The translations under genes and the position numbers were made by a program. From Whalleya microplaca (Eukaryota > Ascomycota > Sordariomycetes > Xylariales > Xylariaceae), in contig MU385717.1 in NCBI GenBank assembly GCA_022497155.1, positions 434,001 through 498,000 of the forward strand: DNA of 64,000 nucleotides. The letters are read 5' to 3'. This document shows, piece by piece, positions 48,651-60,103 of the stretch. How positions within the stretch are numbered: the stretch's first letter is position 1; each line of letters opens with the position of its first letter. The notes beneath the pieces are model-generated. The model was not told the DNA's origin. It saw only the letters and a list, made by a program, of their open reading frames with translations, and searched no databases.

Positions 48651-49468
48651 GAACGTCTGTTTGTTAGAGGAGGCAGGTATTAATTTGGCCTATAACCCTT
48701 TCCCTACAGAAGGTACGTAAGTACCTATGCAGGCAGTTCAGTGAATGCGCAATGGCTCGAGTCCGGGTACCTAAGTATTTCCTAAGTATTTCCTACTAAG
48801 GCATAAATATTTAGCAATTGTCTGTACCAAAATTACTTAATTTCATTGATGCCTTCGAGCTTCATATTTGCACCGACGCTTGAACAAGAAAACTACCATT
48901 CGGGTTCGGAGCACACCTAGACACAAGAGTAGGCTCAACCAATGTGCCCATCTATGGAGCAGGAAATGGATAAAAATGAATGAATGCAGTATTGGCCATA
49001 GACTAATTCTAATATGTTGATCTCTAGTCCTTTGTCAAGACACCCCTTTGTTCTTTCACACTCTGGCTGTTAGGGGCCTGTAATGGTAGGACAAAATGAT
49101 CATTGTTTCCAGAGGTAGATACTCACGAGAATAACACATACATCAACGAGCTTTGGAGTATACATATCCTGGGAACTGTATCTAATTGCTAGAACGCTCT
49201 ATCAACCTATGCCGCTCTATATATTCGGCACTTGATTTCAATTTGGGCGTGTTTCGTCTACACAGCTTAGTCCTGTAGAGCGTCCTGGGGGGAAATCTTC
49301 AGAATACATAGTAAGCTTGAAGAGAAGTTCAATATCTTACAATCCACATGGTCTCATTATGACACTTTATCTTTGTGATATATTAACTCTATGCATAATG
49401 CTCGCGGTCTAATAAAACCTAGCGGATGGAAGCCTGCGCAAGGCAAGCCTGATCGAGCTCTGGCCTCG
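48651..49468. other. gene-poor A/T-rich tract, continued
   Basis: No coding or RNA signal was found. A duplicated CCTAAGTATTTCCTA string is at about 48770-48796. Confidence 0.5.
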
Positions 49469-50585
49469 CTAGAGCTTCGGTTTCTCCTTTCTGCCACTCT
49501 TGACGAACTTGGAGAACTCGCCCTTTAGTAAATAGTCGGGGTATTTCATATCAGCATCTAATCCAACACCCACTGCCCTGTTCCTCCACTCAGCTCCGTC
49601 GACCACAAGAACATCTCCGGTGACATAGTTTCCTGCGTCACTGAAGAGGTAGACAGTTGCGTCCGCAATATCTCGAATGGTACCAAACCGGCCGATTGGA
49701 ACGCCGGATCCGGCCGTTTTCAGATCCACCTTGCTGCTGGAGAGCCTCTCCATTCCTTCGGTCCCCACAATTCCGCCCGGGGCAATGACATTGGAAGTCA
49801 CGCCGAAGGGTCCGTATTCCAAGGCCACGGAGGCCATGATAGAGTCAACAGAGGCCTTGGCGGCCATAACATGGGCTTGCAAAGGCATGCCAGCGTAGTG
49901 GAAAGTTGCGGAAACGTAAATGATTCTTCCGCCTGTAAGCCCGTTCTGACTTGGGTTTGGATTCCTGGCGGCGGACTCGATGAGATATGGTATGGTAGCC
50001 TTAACCGTGTTATAGGTTCCAAGGACATCAATTTCCATGACCGTCTTGAAACCTTTGGATGTTAGACCTGAAATAGGTGCCACAAAATTTCCGGCAGCTC
50101 CAGCTCTAAGAGAGGCTCATGTTAGCTGATTATAGACAGACGGGACGAAGCATTCTTACATGACAAAGTCAATAGCCCCAAGCTCCTTCACGCATCTTTC
50201 CGCAGCTTTAACCAATATCTCCGGCTATTCCGACATTAATATAGAACCAACTTCGGCGGGTAGGTCAATACGCACATCCCTCACATCGCATCCACCAATT
50301 CCGATGACCTTCGCGCCCTCTCGCGCTGTGGCAATGTCGGCGGCGGCTGCTTCTGTTTTCTCTTGGTTGCGCCCGATGATACACGCGTTCGCTCCAAGGT
50401 GGACGAGAGCTCTGGTCTGAGCGCTACAAATGGTGCCCGCGCCGCCAGTCACGAAAACAACGCGACCAGCTACATTGACAGCAGTTAGTCGAAGGGTCTT
50501 AACGCTCCAGTTCGCAGCGGAAGAACCAACCGAAGATGCCCTGCTTCCAGACGGAGCTCACATATTCGGAAGTTGGTATAGGCAT
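49469..50585 (-). CDS. SPS19: peroxisomal 2,4-dienoyl-CoA reductase
   Basis: It reduces 2,4-dienoyl-CoA esters with NADPH, which is needed for beta-oxidation of unsaturated fatty acids. Four exons (50585-50531, 50469-50276, 50224-50160, 50105-49469) join to 316 residues. The first intron has a less common GTTGGT donor. The second, 51 nt, is in frame and would add a TAG if retained. Motifs are FVTGGAGTICSAQ (variant Rossmann loop of this family), HLGANACIIGRN, AGAAGNF in place of NNAG, and PISGLTSKGFKTVMEIDVLG. The Tyr of the classical YxxxK is replaced, as in this family (HVMAAKASVD keeps the Lys). The C-terminus PKL is a non-canonical PTS1-like tripeptide, supporting a peroxisomal location. 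Confidence 0.93.
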
Positions 50586-51280
50586 ATTGTTAACGCTGAG
50601 GTAAGCAGGAATCTAGGCGAGAGGATGATCAACCTTATATTCGGAAATAAACTGTAGATGAAGGACTAGTAAAACACAAAATGGTACAGTTTAGAAAGTG
50701 GGCAAAAGTGTTCAATTAGATTCAGCTGCCATAATACAAAATGAAGGGAGTCAGCCTCTCAAGGAGATTAGGAAGCTATTGATCTAGGTGTTTGTAGACT
50801 GTAAGAACTTACTCCCATACAGCATCCTACACCCGTATTAGATGTACGCAGTAGTGACCAAAAGGGTAAAGATGCCTCGGCTCTGAGACTCACAGACCCA
50901 TCAAATCTGACAGACGAGAGGTACCCACAACTGCCACACTGGCGCGCCAATGTTGCGGACGCTTGTCCCAAGTCGGCACCACCGTCATACGAAAGCTTGG
51001 GCCAATTACGTACCCCAGAAATCGCATTTACAATTCCCCACCAAGCAGCCAGGCCCAATGGGCACTGAGCGGTGCCAAGCCCCAGATTTGTACTGGATGT
51101 TGTCACCAAATTGCACCGTCCAGCCCGTCTGCCCGTCATTACACCCCCCGGACTTTACATACACCACCACCTCTCTTTTTCCATGCCACCTTCTACCACT
51201 TCTACCACTTCCACCACTGTGCATCGCCTCTAGCATCCTGCATACCAACACATTCTTGTCTGTCAGCTTCACTGGAGACG
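50586..51280. promoter_or_regulatory. divergent SPS19 / ATG33-like intergenic region
   Basis: This is 695 bp. The right part (51130-51270) is C/T- and CCAC-rich, as in a fungal leader. The open frames on both strands here are compositional artefacts. Confidence 0.4.
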
Positions 51281-52146
51281 ATGGCATCAAGAAAGGCGTC
51301 TATCCTTAAGTTCGTAGGCACCGTCTCGCTGGGTCTCTTGACGGTAAGTACTCCTCAACTCTCGTATAAGTCACAACATTTGCCCCTCCAGATCCCAGGA
51401 AAACCCCGCGAATTGGGTCCATGATGTCCACGATGTAGCGCCCAACCAGCTGCGAAGTCAAAAGTCATAAGCCATTCCCAGCTATGCTCTCGTCTGCTTG
51501 ATAATGCCTCAGACATTCATTGATCGCTGTTGTCTAATCTGTAATGTACCAACTGCAGGGCACCTCCTATACGCTCTCGACCCTGACGATCCCCTCGCTG
51601 CTCCAGCTCCCCTCGGCCTCATCCGCAGCCAAGGCCTTCCGATCCCTCTCGTCCACGGCCTCGAAGCACCTCACCACGCTGACCAGCGTGTCCGGGTCGG
51701 CCTTCCTCCTCGCCTTCGCGCTCTCGCCTCGGGGCTTCCGGCACCCGTACCTGCTGTACACGTCGCTGTTCTGCTTCGGCACGCGGCTGTCCGAGTACGT
51801 GACGCCGTCGATCTTCGGCGCGCCGGTGTCGAGCCTGTCGGCGGCCGCGAAGCGCAAGGCGGCGCTGGCCCAGGCCCGCAAGGAGAAGCGCGCCGCCCGC
51901 CGCATGGAGGCCAGCTACGAGGTCCTCGGCGACACGCACAGCGACGAGGGCGCCGCCAGCGCTAGCGGCGGCGAGGACCCCGACGAGGAGGTCAACGGCG
52001 AGGAGGTCCGCAGCGAGGTCGAGTTCTTCGTCCGGAATCAGCTCGTCCAGACCGTGCTCTCCGGCGTCGGCTTCATGATGGCCGTCGTCGGCATCTGGGG
52101 CGACGGCGCCTTCGATGTCTCTGACACGTTAGTCATCGAGATCTAG
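51281..52146 (+). CDS. ATG33: Atg33-like mitophagy membrane protein
   Basis: Two exons (51281-51343 and 51559-52146, with an unusually long 215-nt intron) give 216 residues. Hydrophobic segments lie at about residues 8-30 (LKFVGTVSLGLLTGTSYTLS), 63-80 (SGSAFLLAFALSP), 88-105 (PYLLYTSLFCFGTRLSEYV) and near the end (VLSGVGFMMAVVGIWG). Between the last two is a Lys/Arg- then Asp/Glu-rich soluble loop (about 120-175). Four helices and the SLGLLTG start match fungal Atg33 proteins of the mitochondrial outer membrane, which act in mitophagy. The name rests on recalled resemblance and topology, as the family diverges fast. The second exon is very G/C-rich. Confidence 0.75.
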
Positions 52147-52747
52147 AGGATGGAAGATGAAAAGGAAGGAGAGAGAAATCTAGGCTAGGAAATTGAATTG
52201 GGGGGAGATATCCTCTCCTTTTTTCAGTCACTCACTGAAGCATTGGAGAATGGCATATTAGTGTTATAGTATTATGAGGTTGATGGATTGCAGACGTCAT
52301 AAAATATCCAGGAGTCTCCAGATGGGTTTTTTTTTTCCACATTAGGTATTGTGTATCTTGAGATCTCTTCTCCCCCCCCCCCCTGAAAATCTCCGTCTTA
52401 CACGCACATGTAGCAAACAAAGCAAAAGAAAAAGGGCATTCTAATAAAAGCTTCCATTTTTTGGGCAATTAGCATACAACTACAGCATGCCAGACTGCCT
52501 CCAGTTTGTGAACTCCTGACCTACTGACTCGCCTGAAGTTTTGCTTTTAATTGATTCCAGCCAACAGGAGAGATACAGTCTCCTTGTCATTCAGCTGAAA
52601 TCCATCGACGAACATTTACAAAGGATCAATCCCAATTACTTTCTGCCAACAAACCACACCTTTTTTGCTCAACCCAACCTGTCAATTAAACCTGCATAAT
52701 CCAGCTCAACCACTGAAAGGCCCAAAGGCCCAAAGGTCCGGTTCCAC
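52147..52747. other. convergent 3' region with homopolymer tracts
   Basis: It contains a T-run near 52327-52336, a 12-nt C-run at about 52372-52383, and a duplicated AAAGGCCC string near 52717-52733. No gene is seen. Confidence 0.6.
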
Positions 52748-54274
52748 TTATGCCCCGACTTGCCAGTGATAGTACGAACGTGCCGGTGGCGGTCTGGGTA
52801 TATCGTGTCCGAGCTCGAACTCACCCGAACTCACAGCATTGTCGCACGACGAGGTCGTGTGGGTACCGGTAGTAGAACGATCCACCTGCTTCGGCGCCTC
52901 GAGGTTGTCCAGCTCGTTATCGCGGTTGCCGCTGGGCGAAGATCTGACACTAGGGAGACTCCACCAGCGGCCGCTGCCTCTTCCGAGCTTGGGAAGCTTC
53001 CACGGGAATTTGATCCGCTGGAACAGGGGTCGGGTCATCGGCAGGCTCACGCAGAAGATCGACAGGTGGATCTCGAGCACGGCTAGGAAGATCGCCAGAC
53101 CGCCCGTGCTTGTGAAGTCGGTCCGGACGTCCGTCTCGATGAGGTAGACGATGCGCACCATGGCCGCCACGCTCACGCTGTTTAAGTGTTAGTAGCTGTA
53201 CTGTAAATGGTATACCTGCATATACTTATATACTTATATGTAGGCCAATGAACAAATTTTGAAAGAAAGAAGAGAAAAGAAAATTTAACTAACCTGAGTC
53301 CAATGAGGAACAAGGAGGTCGCAGCGACCTTGCGCTTCTGGTTAATGGGCAGCTTCCAGATAGCCGGGATGGGCAGGGCGATGATGATGAAGTCGGTGAC
53401 GGCGCTGAAGATGCCGATGGAGATGGAGACGCCCTTCTTGCTGCCGCATATGCCGGGGATCGACTGGTCGTACGTGTACTGGAAGGGCGTGCAGATCAGG
53501 AACGGCTCCATGACGTTGCCTACCGTCCAGACGAGCACCAGCAGCCCGACGCCCATGATAACCTTGCGCAGCTTGGCGTCCTCGAACACCCGCAGGTAGA
53601 AGCACAGCACGCTGAGCTTGATGGTCGCGAGCGAGGTCGCGCCGACTACGTCCATGGCCACGACTAGCTGTGGAGTAGGTGGTCTTGTTAGCAAACCGGA
53701 ACGTTCGCGCTTGTAGGTAGAGGTTAGAGGGTGTAAGTGTAAGTACGTACCTTTTGCATGGTGGCACTGATACCATGAACTTCCTTGATGGAGTGTCCCA
53801 TACCAATCTTGGAGACTGCTTGCAAGTCAGATCAGACAGAAAAAGACAGTATTTGAATAATAGGTGGCCCATGGAAGGAACATACAGACGACCTGCATAA
53901 TGAACATGGCAAGACCCTGAGGCTATATCGGCGAAGCATATGTTAGCACGTTTCTGTTCTGGAGTGTCTTCTCGTATTATCTATTAGTGACTTACCAGGG
54001 AGGCCAAGATGAGCCAGTCATCGGACCGGATGCCTGAGTTCGTGATCTTGCGACAGACAACGCGCAGGGAAACGGCAGTGAACGCTGCGGCGACCATGAT
54101 GGCGCTGGCGATGACATAGCTGCGCATAAGAGGAGTCATGGGAAATTCGCCGGAAGGAGGCGGCGCCGAAGTAACTTGGGGTGCCATAGTCTCTTGGGGC
54201 GGCGACGAGTTCAAGTATCTGGGATAAGTGAGGTCCCGGAGGATTTGAGGAGAAAGCGGAACATGCTGCTCCAT
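52748..54274 (-). CDS. seven-helix integral membrane protein, Pth11-like rhodopsin family
   Basis: Five exons (54274-53996, 53922-53886, 53815-53751, 53667-53294, 53177-52748) join to 394 residues; the second exon is only 37 nt. Membrane helices are visible at MRSYVIASAIMVAAAFTAV, PQGLAMFIMQVVF, VVGATSLATIKLSVLCFYLR, VGLLVLVWTVGNVM, SIGIFSAVTDFIIIALPI, ATSLFLIGLSVSVAAMV and GGLAIFLAVLEIHLSIFCVS, with a polar Ser-rich cytosolic tail. This is the fungal rhodopsin-domain family that includes Pth11-like receptors (no CFEM domain here). Ligand and role are unknown. The ATG at 54274 is the first in frame, because the frame upstream begins with GTG. Confidence 0.9.
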
Positions 54275-55785
54275 TTTCGACGCCGACGAGAGTATTCTCT
54301 CGATTTGCTTGAAGAAATTTGCGAACACAGGTGAGGGGAAGGGTAGTGACGAGGCATGGGTGTTTGTGGTCCGCCGATTTCCTGTCCTTACACGTGTGAG
54401 ACGAAATCGACGAAATCGAGATCAGCAGCAAGTGATTCGGCGATGAGATGAGCGTGAGAACGTGTATTAATACTACAGAACGTGACTACCATTCTTCATA
54501 ACCACCACTTCCTTACGTATACGCGTCGACTACAGTGGAGGAGGACGCGAACATCCAAGCGCGTGCCTGTCTATAATCACGGATGGTGGATGTCTCCTGA
54601 CTGATAGAGGTTTTTAAGATACATCACCACACAACCCAACCGGTGTTCTTCCTCACTTGGTCTCCAAGTCACAAACCTTCTTAGTCATCCTCCCTGAACT
54701 TCGTCCAAGATTTTTATTCACTGACACTATGTATGACTGGGAAAATGGAATCACTCGATGTATTATTGCATAGTCACAAAGGTCTTCATCAGCCACGTTT
54801 GCTTGTGCATTCCCAACTTAACTCACAACATATAAAGGCAACAGTGCTTCTCATAAAAAATATTAGGGAGTCACTCAGGCAAAGCTGTCCCCCTGTGGTT
54901 ACAAGTATACATTCAGAACATCAGATTTGCGTGATTAATCAAACTGGCTTGCATCAACGGTTGAAGAGCACCAACTGTTACGTTTCACTACAGAAAGCAT
55001 CGATGTAGTGGCATGCGCTGATTACAGTTGGGATGAAACTCAGAAGCCAATAGAAAGAACCCCTTCAGGTAGAACAAAGGAGCTTTGTGACTCGACTTGT
55101 AATCGAATCCCTGAGAGATATTTTTTTATCAGCATTAGTTTCGAACCTTCGAGGTTGAGAAATAGCCATGTAGTATATATGCATAATGAGCGTGTGGGTG
55201 CCACGGCCTTTTCCCGATGTCTTAGACATATAACGGCCGTCCTACCACTGAATGTGTCGTTGAAATCTGAAGAAGTAGTGTGAAAAGTTGGAATACCTCA
55301 AGACTATTGTGTTCTCTGAAGAGTCATATTGTCTTCTGAGATGGTGTAAAGCGCCCTTATGAGTCTGTACGGATTGTTCTATTCACTCTCATATCTATTC
55401 ATTCAAGTCACGCACGAATTTTAGTCAACAGACTAGCAAAAGCCGATGGAATCAGGGGCTATCTATATATATTCCAACGACATATCGATTTGATATTCGC
55501 TAATTCAAGGTGTGACCGCCGATAAGTCACAGTTGCGACCCTTAGTCACGTGGTAATACCCTGTAACTTCTTATGAACAAAATCAAAGGGGTATCCTCCT
55601 CTCCAAATCAACCTAATCACAAATTCGAAAATAGGGGCGCGAAACGCAACGCAACGCAACGCAAGCATCCAACGCACTCCTCCAAACCAGCAGACTACTG
55701 TCACGAACAGCGATCTCTTCCTGTTTCCCACCAATACTGAACCCAATTCTAATGCCAGCGGCCTGGCCAGCAAGCCCCCACCTAC
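54275..55785. other. intergenic, no gene supported
   Basis: This is about 1.5 kb: the promoter of the Pth11-like gene, then A/T-rich DNA. A CGCAA x4 mini-repeat lies near 55645-55664. Open frames (for example 54733-55283) have no motif. Confidence 0.5.
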
Positions 55786-57111
55786 CTAATTCTCGCGATA
55801 AACCTTCATGAGATCGGTCCGCATCTTCTTGCGCGCCTCGACGTCCATCTTCCTCTGATTCTCCAAGTCCGTGACCTGCTGCTGCAGACTAGCAATGCGG
55901 CCCTCGGCCTTCTTGACCGCGTCGCGCGAGGCGTCGCGGCCCCGCTCGAGGCCCTTGGCCTTCGCCGCGTGCTTGTCCAGGGCGGTCCGCACGCTGCGCA
56001 GGACGTGCTCGTCGATCTTCTGGTCCTTGAGCAGCGACATGACCTCCTGGGTTACGGTGATCGAGGACTTGCTAGGCGTGGCGCGTTCGCCCTGCGACGA
56101 GGCCGGCGAATCCGCGGGGGCCGCTTGGGGTAGTGAAGCGAAGCCATCATCGGTGCGCTGGCGCTTGGGATTGCTGGTCTTGGGGTCTGGGAAGAGGACC
56201 CGGCGGACTGGCTGCTCGGTCAGAGGCGTCGGCATGCCGTCCTCCACGGAATGCGTGCGGGTGATGGCGGGTGTGATAAACGTGCTGCCCTGCTTGTTCT
56301 GTAGACCCTTGCTTTCATCCGAGCCGGTAGCCAAGGCCGCGAGGGCCTCTTCCTCGCTCGAAGTCAGGTCGCTGTACTCTCCTGCGTCTGGCCGTTTCCT
56401 TTTCGACCCTGCCGAAGGGGACGACGCCCTGGGCTGCGAGCTTGCGTCCGTTGTACGAGCTCGCTCGTTCTCCTCGCCAGAGGAGACGTCGCTATCCAGG
56501 ACTCCTCCTGATTTACCTGAATCGCTTGCTTTCACCGTCGAGCTCTGAGCGGTAGCGGTAGAGTTACTGAGGATGCTGCGGTTCAGATCGGCCAGGCTAG
56601 TCACCGGCGTCTTCTCGTACCAAGGCCGCTTCTCTTTACTCGGAGTAATACTCTCATGCAAAGTGGTCTGCCTCTTCGGCTTCCGACTAGACGTCTCAGC
56701 CTCGCTGCGGGAATTGCTCAGAACAGCCCCCATCTCCCGTAACCGAGCATCTAGCACATCCGGAGTCAGCGAGTGCTATGTCCGGAGGACTTGGGAGTCA
56801 AACCGAGTCACGGGACTGTGATGGAAGATACATACCTTCAGTCCACAGGAAGAAATCGCACTTATTGCCCTTACCGCGCTCCCTTTGGCAGCGGTAGAAC
56901 GACCGGCCGCGATTAGCCGTGTCTTTCTTCACCTGGAACTGGACGGCGGGAAGGCGGGGACTGCAGTTACCTAGTTGATGACTGAGTTAATTGTCCTCCC
57001 CTTATGACAGTCGACTTGGAAAGGGGGTTACTAACAGTGCCAAATTGAGTTCCGGAAGAGACCGTTGAGTGGAACCTTATTGGGTGAGTCCTTTGTAGTA
57101 GATGGTGGCAT
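55786..57111 (-). CDS. GRF zinc-finger protein with C-terminal coiled coil
   Basis: Three exons (57111-57036, 56970-56836, 56750-55786) join to 391 residues. The first two encode a GRF-type zinc finger: CNCSPRLPAVQFQVKKDT, then NRGRSFYRCQRE, then GNKCDFFLW. This motif binds single-stranded nucleic acid in Topo III, APE2 and NEIL3. The rest is Ser/Glu-rich and disordered, with basic nuclear-signal-like patches (KRKRPD, NPKRQR) and a final coiled coil (about 310-390, KKAEGRIASLQQQVTDLENQ). There is no catalytic domain, so a DNA-binding accessory or repair role is inference only. The last acceptor (TGCTAG) was chosen because the nearer AGs break the frame. Confidence 0.85.
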
Positions 57112-57973
57112 GACGACCGTATATGTACTAAAGTGTCAGAGTAAAGTTACATTCAAAGCAAGTGTATACTTTGAATAGGGGCCACGAGTATATTCATGGC
57201 CTGAAATCAATAAATAAGGTATTGATAGACGTGCCAAGTCCAAAGTATGTAAAGCACAATGACGATATGTAGGTAGGATGAAACTATGCGGGGAGGCTGG
57301 GGCTCAGATACTGGAACTTTGGGGGCTGCAGTGGTGATGGTGGGCTGAGTGGTTGGACTGAAGAAGGAGGGTGGGGCCAGGACCGCCCTGGCAACCGGGT
57401 AGACCCGCAGTATTAGCTCATATCGTTAGGTGCATATCTCCTTGCGTCGAATATAACTGAGAATACCTCAAGTACCTAATCTTCAAAACTGAATCTGGAT
57501 ATACTAAGTTTATGGCCAACATTGTATTCAAGTATGACAAGAATCCAGCTCTATCAACTCATAGTAACCAGCTGGGATGCAATATGGTTTAGAAAGTTAG
57601 CACGTAGAGCTAGTAATATAAGAACGGGTACTCGGTACAAACTAAACCGCCTTGATTCAGTTCAGGGTATATCTCATTAGCGTATACAAATCAAATCATG
57701 GATCATTGACAGAGACCAAGTGCTTCACGACAGCAATGGCCTCCACAGTCAATTACACCTCCCCCTTCCAATCACCGCAACCCCCCTTTGCGGTCATGTT
57801 GTTGAACCGCCGCGGCGCATCGATGCTGCCACTGTAGATATCGTTGATCATGTACGTGGGTAGAGTATAAACATTTCGTAGCTTGCCACAACTTCTATTG
57901 GGTGGTAGTCTCATGTCACACCGAAGACTTCGATGAGCGCTTTAACGCCGCTTAACTGCGCAAGAATGGTGTC
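57112..57973. other. intergenic, no gene supported
   Basis: This is the GRF gene promoter and the ELMO 3' region. A minus-strand stretch at about 57750-57850 reads YSGSIDAPRRFNN and TAKGGCGDW, which looks protein-like but lacks a start, partners or known family. Confidence 0.4.
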
Positions 57974-60103
57974 TCAAATGTCGTACCAGTAGTCGTTATC
58001 AAGCCCCTCCCTAGTTGGGACAATGCCGGCACCTTCCGGCGGCCCTGCGTAGGTAGCCTCCATTCGAACATTTAATAGCCTGATTTTCAAGCCATAGTCT
58101 CCAACTAGTTTTACCAGCTTATTAGTGTCGGCCGTAATTGGCACTTGGTCAAGGAGCATCAGTAACCCATCTAGCCATTCCGAAGCTAGGCCGTGGTTTA
58201 GAGGATGTAAGGTAAGCAATGGGTGCTCCTTCCCATCGCCGCCCTTACGCGCCTCCTCGGCGTCAACGTAACTGAAAATAGTTATCTTCGTCGTGTTATT
58301 TGCCTCGCTCTTCGGATCTTGAGATGGAGCAGATACGTTGGAGACAACAGAGCTGATGGTCCGTAAATCCACCTTCTCGCCGAGCACATCTAAATTCGGT
58401 TCTTGTCCCGTTCGTAAGGCAAAATCGGCGTAATGAAGATATCGTCGGTTATGTGACAGCTTGGCATACCGCCACAATGTACCGTCAGCAGCACGGCGGT
58501 GGTTTTTGAAGCTGTCTCCTTGGCTGTCTTTCCGGGGCGCCGGCTTGGAAAACCACGAGCCTTGCAGTAAACATCGAATTCGCTGCTCCTTAACGAACGT
58601 TAGAGCCTCTTGGTTCAGGCTCTCTCGTACTTTATAGAGATGCTGTCCCCATTGATCGTCAAATGATAGCTCTAGAAGTTCCATTTGTACGTCTCGTAAC
58701 CGTCCACAGTCGTATTCGGTTAGATCCTCTTCAACCTCCGCAACGTCCTTTGACCGACTAGCACGTCCTACGACCTGATCGATAAGTATGCGGACCAGTG
58801 CCGCCACCTTTTCGAAATCATCCTGCTCCGCACCGGTAGTCTTCCAAAGTCGAAGAAAGGCATGTAGACCCGTAGTATGCAATCTAGACCATTGGAGTAG
58901 AAGCGGGCGAAAGAGTTTGTCCTGTTGCTTCCCGTCTGATAATTGGTAGCTCCTCAGATCTTCCATCTCCGATTTATCGCAGTCAAAGTGCTCGTAAAGA
59001 GTGAGGGTGACTGTAAGGCTAGCCCGGGCGAGAGGGCATCGTTCGTGTAACGGTTTTGTGGATTGCTCCAAGAGCAACTTTTGAAATCCATCCTCGTTCT
59101 TCCGTACAAAGTCCGTAAGGTCCATCAGGCCAAGGAAGCCCGCCTCTTCGAACTCTGATGCTGGACTTTCTGATTCGAAACCTAATCGTCTCCATTTCTC
59201 TGGGTTGTGTCTTTTACTACCCTTCTTGCCAGACTCCTGAAGCTCTTCGATCTTTCCCGATCCATTCAGGTAATCCCTATTTGGTGCGCTTGCGAGATGG
59301 AGGCCCTTCAAGGCTCTCCGATGCTCTGGCCTTTCGACATCGACCCGCACCTGTCTCCACCTCTGAAGCAGAACCTTAGTAAGGGACTGAAACTCCAAGA
59401 GTGGGTGGGCCAGATCTTGTAAGGCTGAACTCTGCATTAGGTTGTATACTGCCTTAATCAAACCTAAATCTTGCAGTCTCTTTATAAATTTCGGCCACTC
59501 CTCCCCTATACCGCTCGACTTGTTCTCATTATTGGAGGACTCGCTCGATACGGCATCCCTTATGAGTGCGTTGATGAGCATAAGAGCATTGGCGCAGAGG
59601 GCATGATCCGCAGACTGCAATTGCTGGATGACAAGTTCGAAAAACTGCGGATATACAGCCACGGCGGGCTTCAATGCACGGAATCCGAATGTTCCAGGTG
59701 TACGCGCCGTGGACTGGACTGACTGGTTCGTGGTGGACTGCGAATGGCTAACCAATGCAACGAGTATGGACATAGCACCTCGAAGAATGTTGACCAAAGG
59801 GTTCGTGACGATAAGTTCGACAACGCGCTCCACCAGATCACCAGCTGTCGGGCCTTCGAATATATCCCAGCCCATGTCCACCTCCAACAGTCGGCTCAGA
59901 CTCTGCAACGAGTATGCAAGGGTGTTTCCGCCGGTACTCATAATCAAGCGTCGCAAGATAATGAGGCCGCCGGAAGAGATGAAGACGTCGGCGAAGGAAG
60001 GGTCGTTGATGGAGGATTGCAGCTTGAATACTGCCATCTTGCGGGCGGCATCCTCGTCGCTCGCGAGCCGCGACAGGAGCGCAGGTATGTCGGCTTGGTC
60101 CAT
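57974..60103 (-). CDS. LMO1: ELMO/CED-12 family protein (Lmo1-like)
   Basis: This is a single exon of 709 residues. The N-terminal armadillo-like helices run to about residue 240 (DIPALLSRLASDEDAARKMA, then INDPSFADVFISSGGLIILR). The ELMO domain is at about 325-510, with GFLGLMDLTDFVRKNEDG, HERCPLARASLTVTLTLYEH and LRLWKTTGAEQDDFEKVAAL. A PH-like domain follows (about 530-680), with WRYAKLSHNRRYLHYADF, and the end is EGLDNDYWYDI. Known ELMO proteins partner DOCK-type GEFs (yeast Dck1-Lmo1 acts on Rho5 in mitophagy and oxidative stress); the DOCK gene is not in this window. All three domains are present without breaks. Confidence 0.9.
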   Translation of the reverse strand: MDQADIPALLSRLASDEDAARKMAVFKLQSSINDPSFADVFISSGGLIILRRLIMSTGGNTLAYSLQSLSRLLEVDMGWDIFEGPTAGDLVERVVELIVTNPLVNILRGAMSILVALVSHSQSTTNQSVQSTARTPGTFGFRALKPAVAVYPQFFELVIQQLQSADHALCANALMLINALIRDAVSSESSNNENKSSGIGEEWPKFIKRLQDLGLIKAVYNLMQSSALQDLAHPLLEFQSLTKVLLQRWRQVRVDVERPEHRRALKGLHLASAPNRDYLNGSGKIEELQESGKKGSKRHNPEKWRRLGFESESPASEFEEAGFLGLMDLTDFVRKNEDGFQKLLLEQSTKPLHERCPLARASLTVTLTLYEHFDCDKSEMEDLRSYQLSDGKQQDKLFRPLLLQWSRLHTTGLHAFLRLWKTTGAEQDDFEKVAALVRILIDQVVGRASRSKDVAEVEEDLTEYDCGRLRDVQMELLELSFDDQWGQHLYKVRESLNQEALTFVKEQRIRCLLQGSWFSKPAPRKDSQGDSFKNHRRAADGTLWRYAKLSHNRRYLHYADFALRTGQEPNLDVLGEKVDLRTISSVVSNVSAPSQDPKSEANNTTKITIFSYVDAEEARKGGDGKEHPLLTLHPLNHGLASEWLDGLLMLLDQVPITADTNKLVKLVGDYGLKIRLLNVRMEATYAGPPEGAGIVPTREGLDNDYWYDI

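Noticed and set aside
57740..57860. Minus-strand segment reading YSGSIDAPRRFNN...GGCGDW
   Set aside because: It looks protein-like but is short, has no upstream partner exon in frame and no family I can name. It lies in the 3' region of the ELMO gene.
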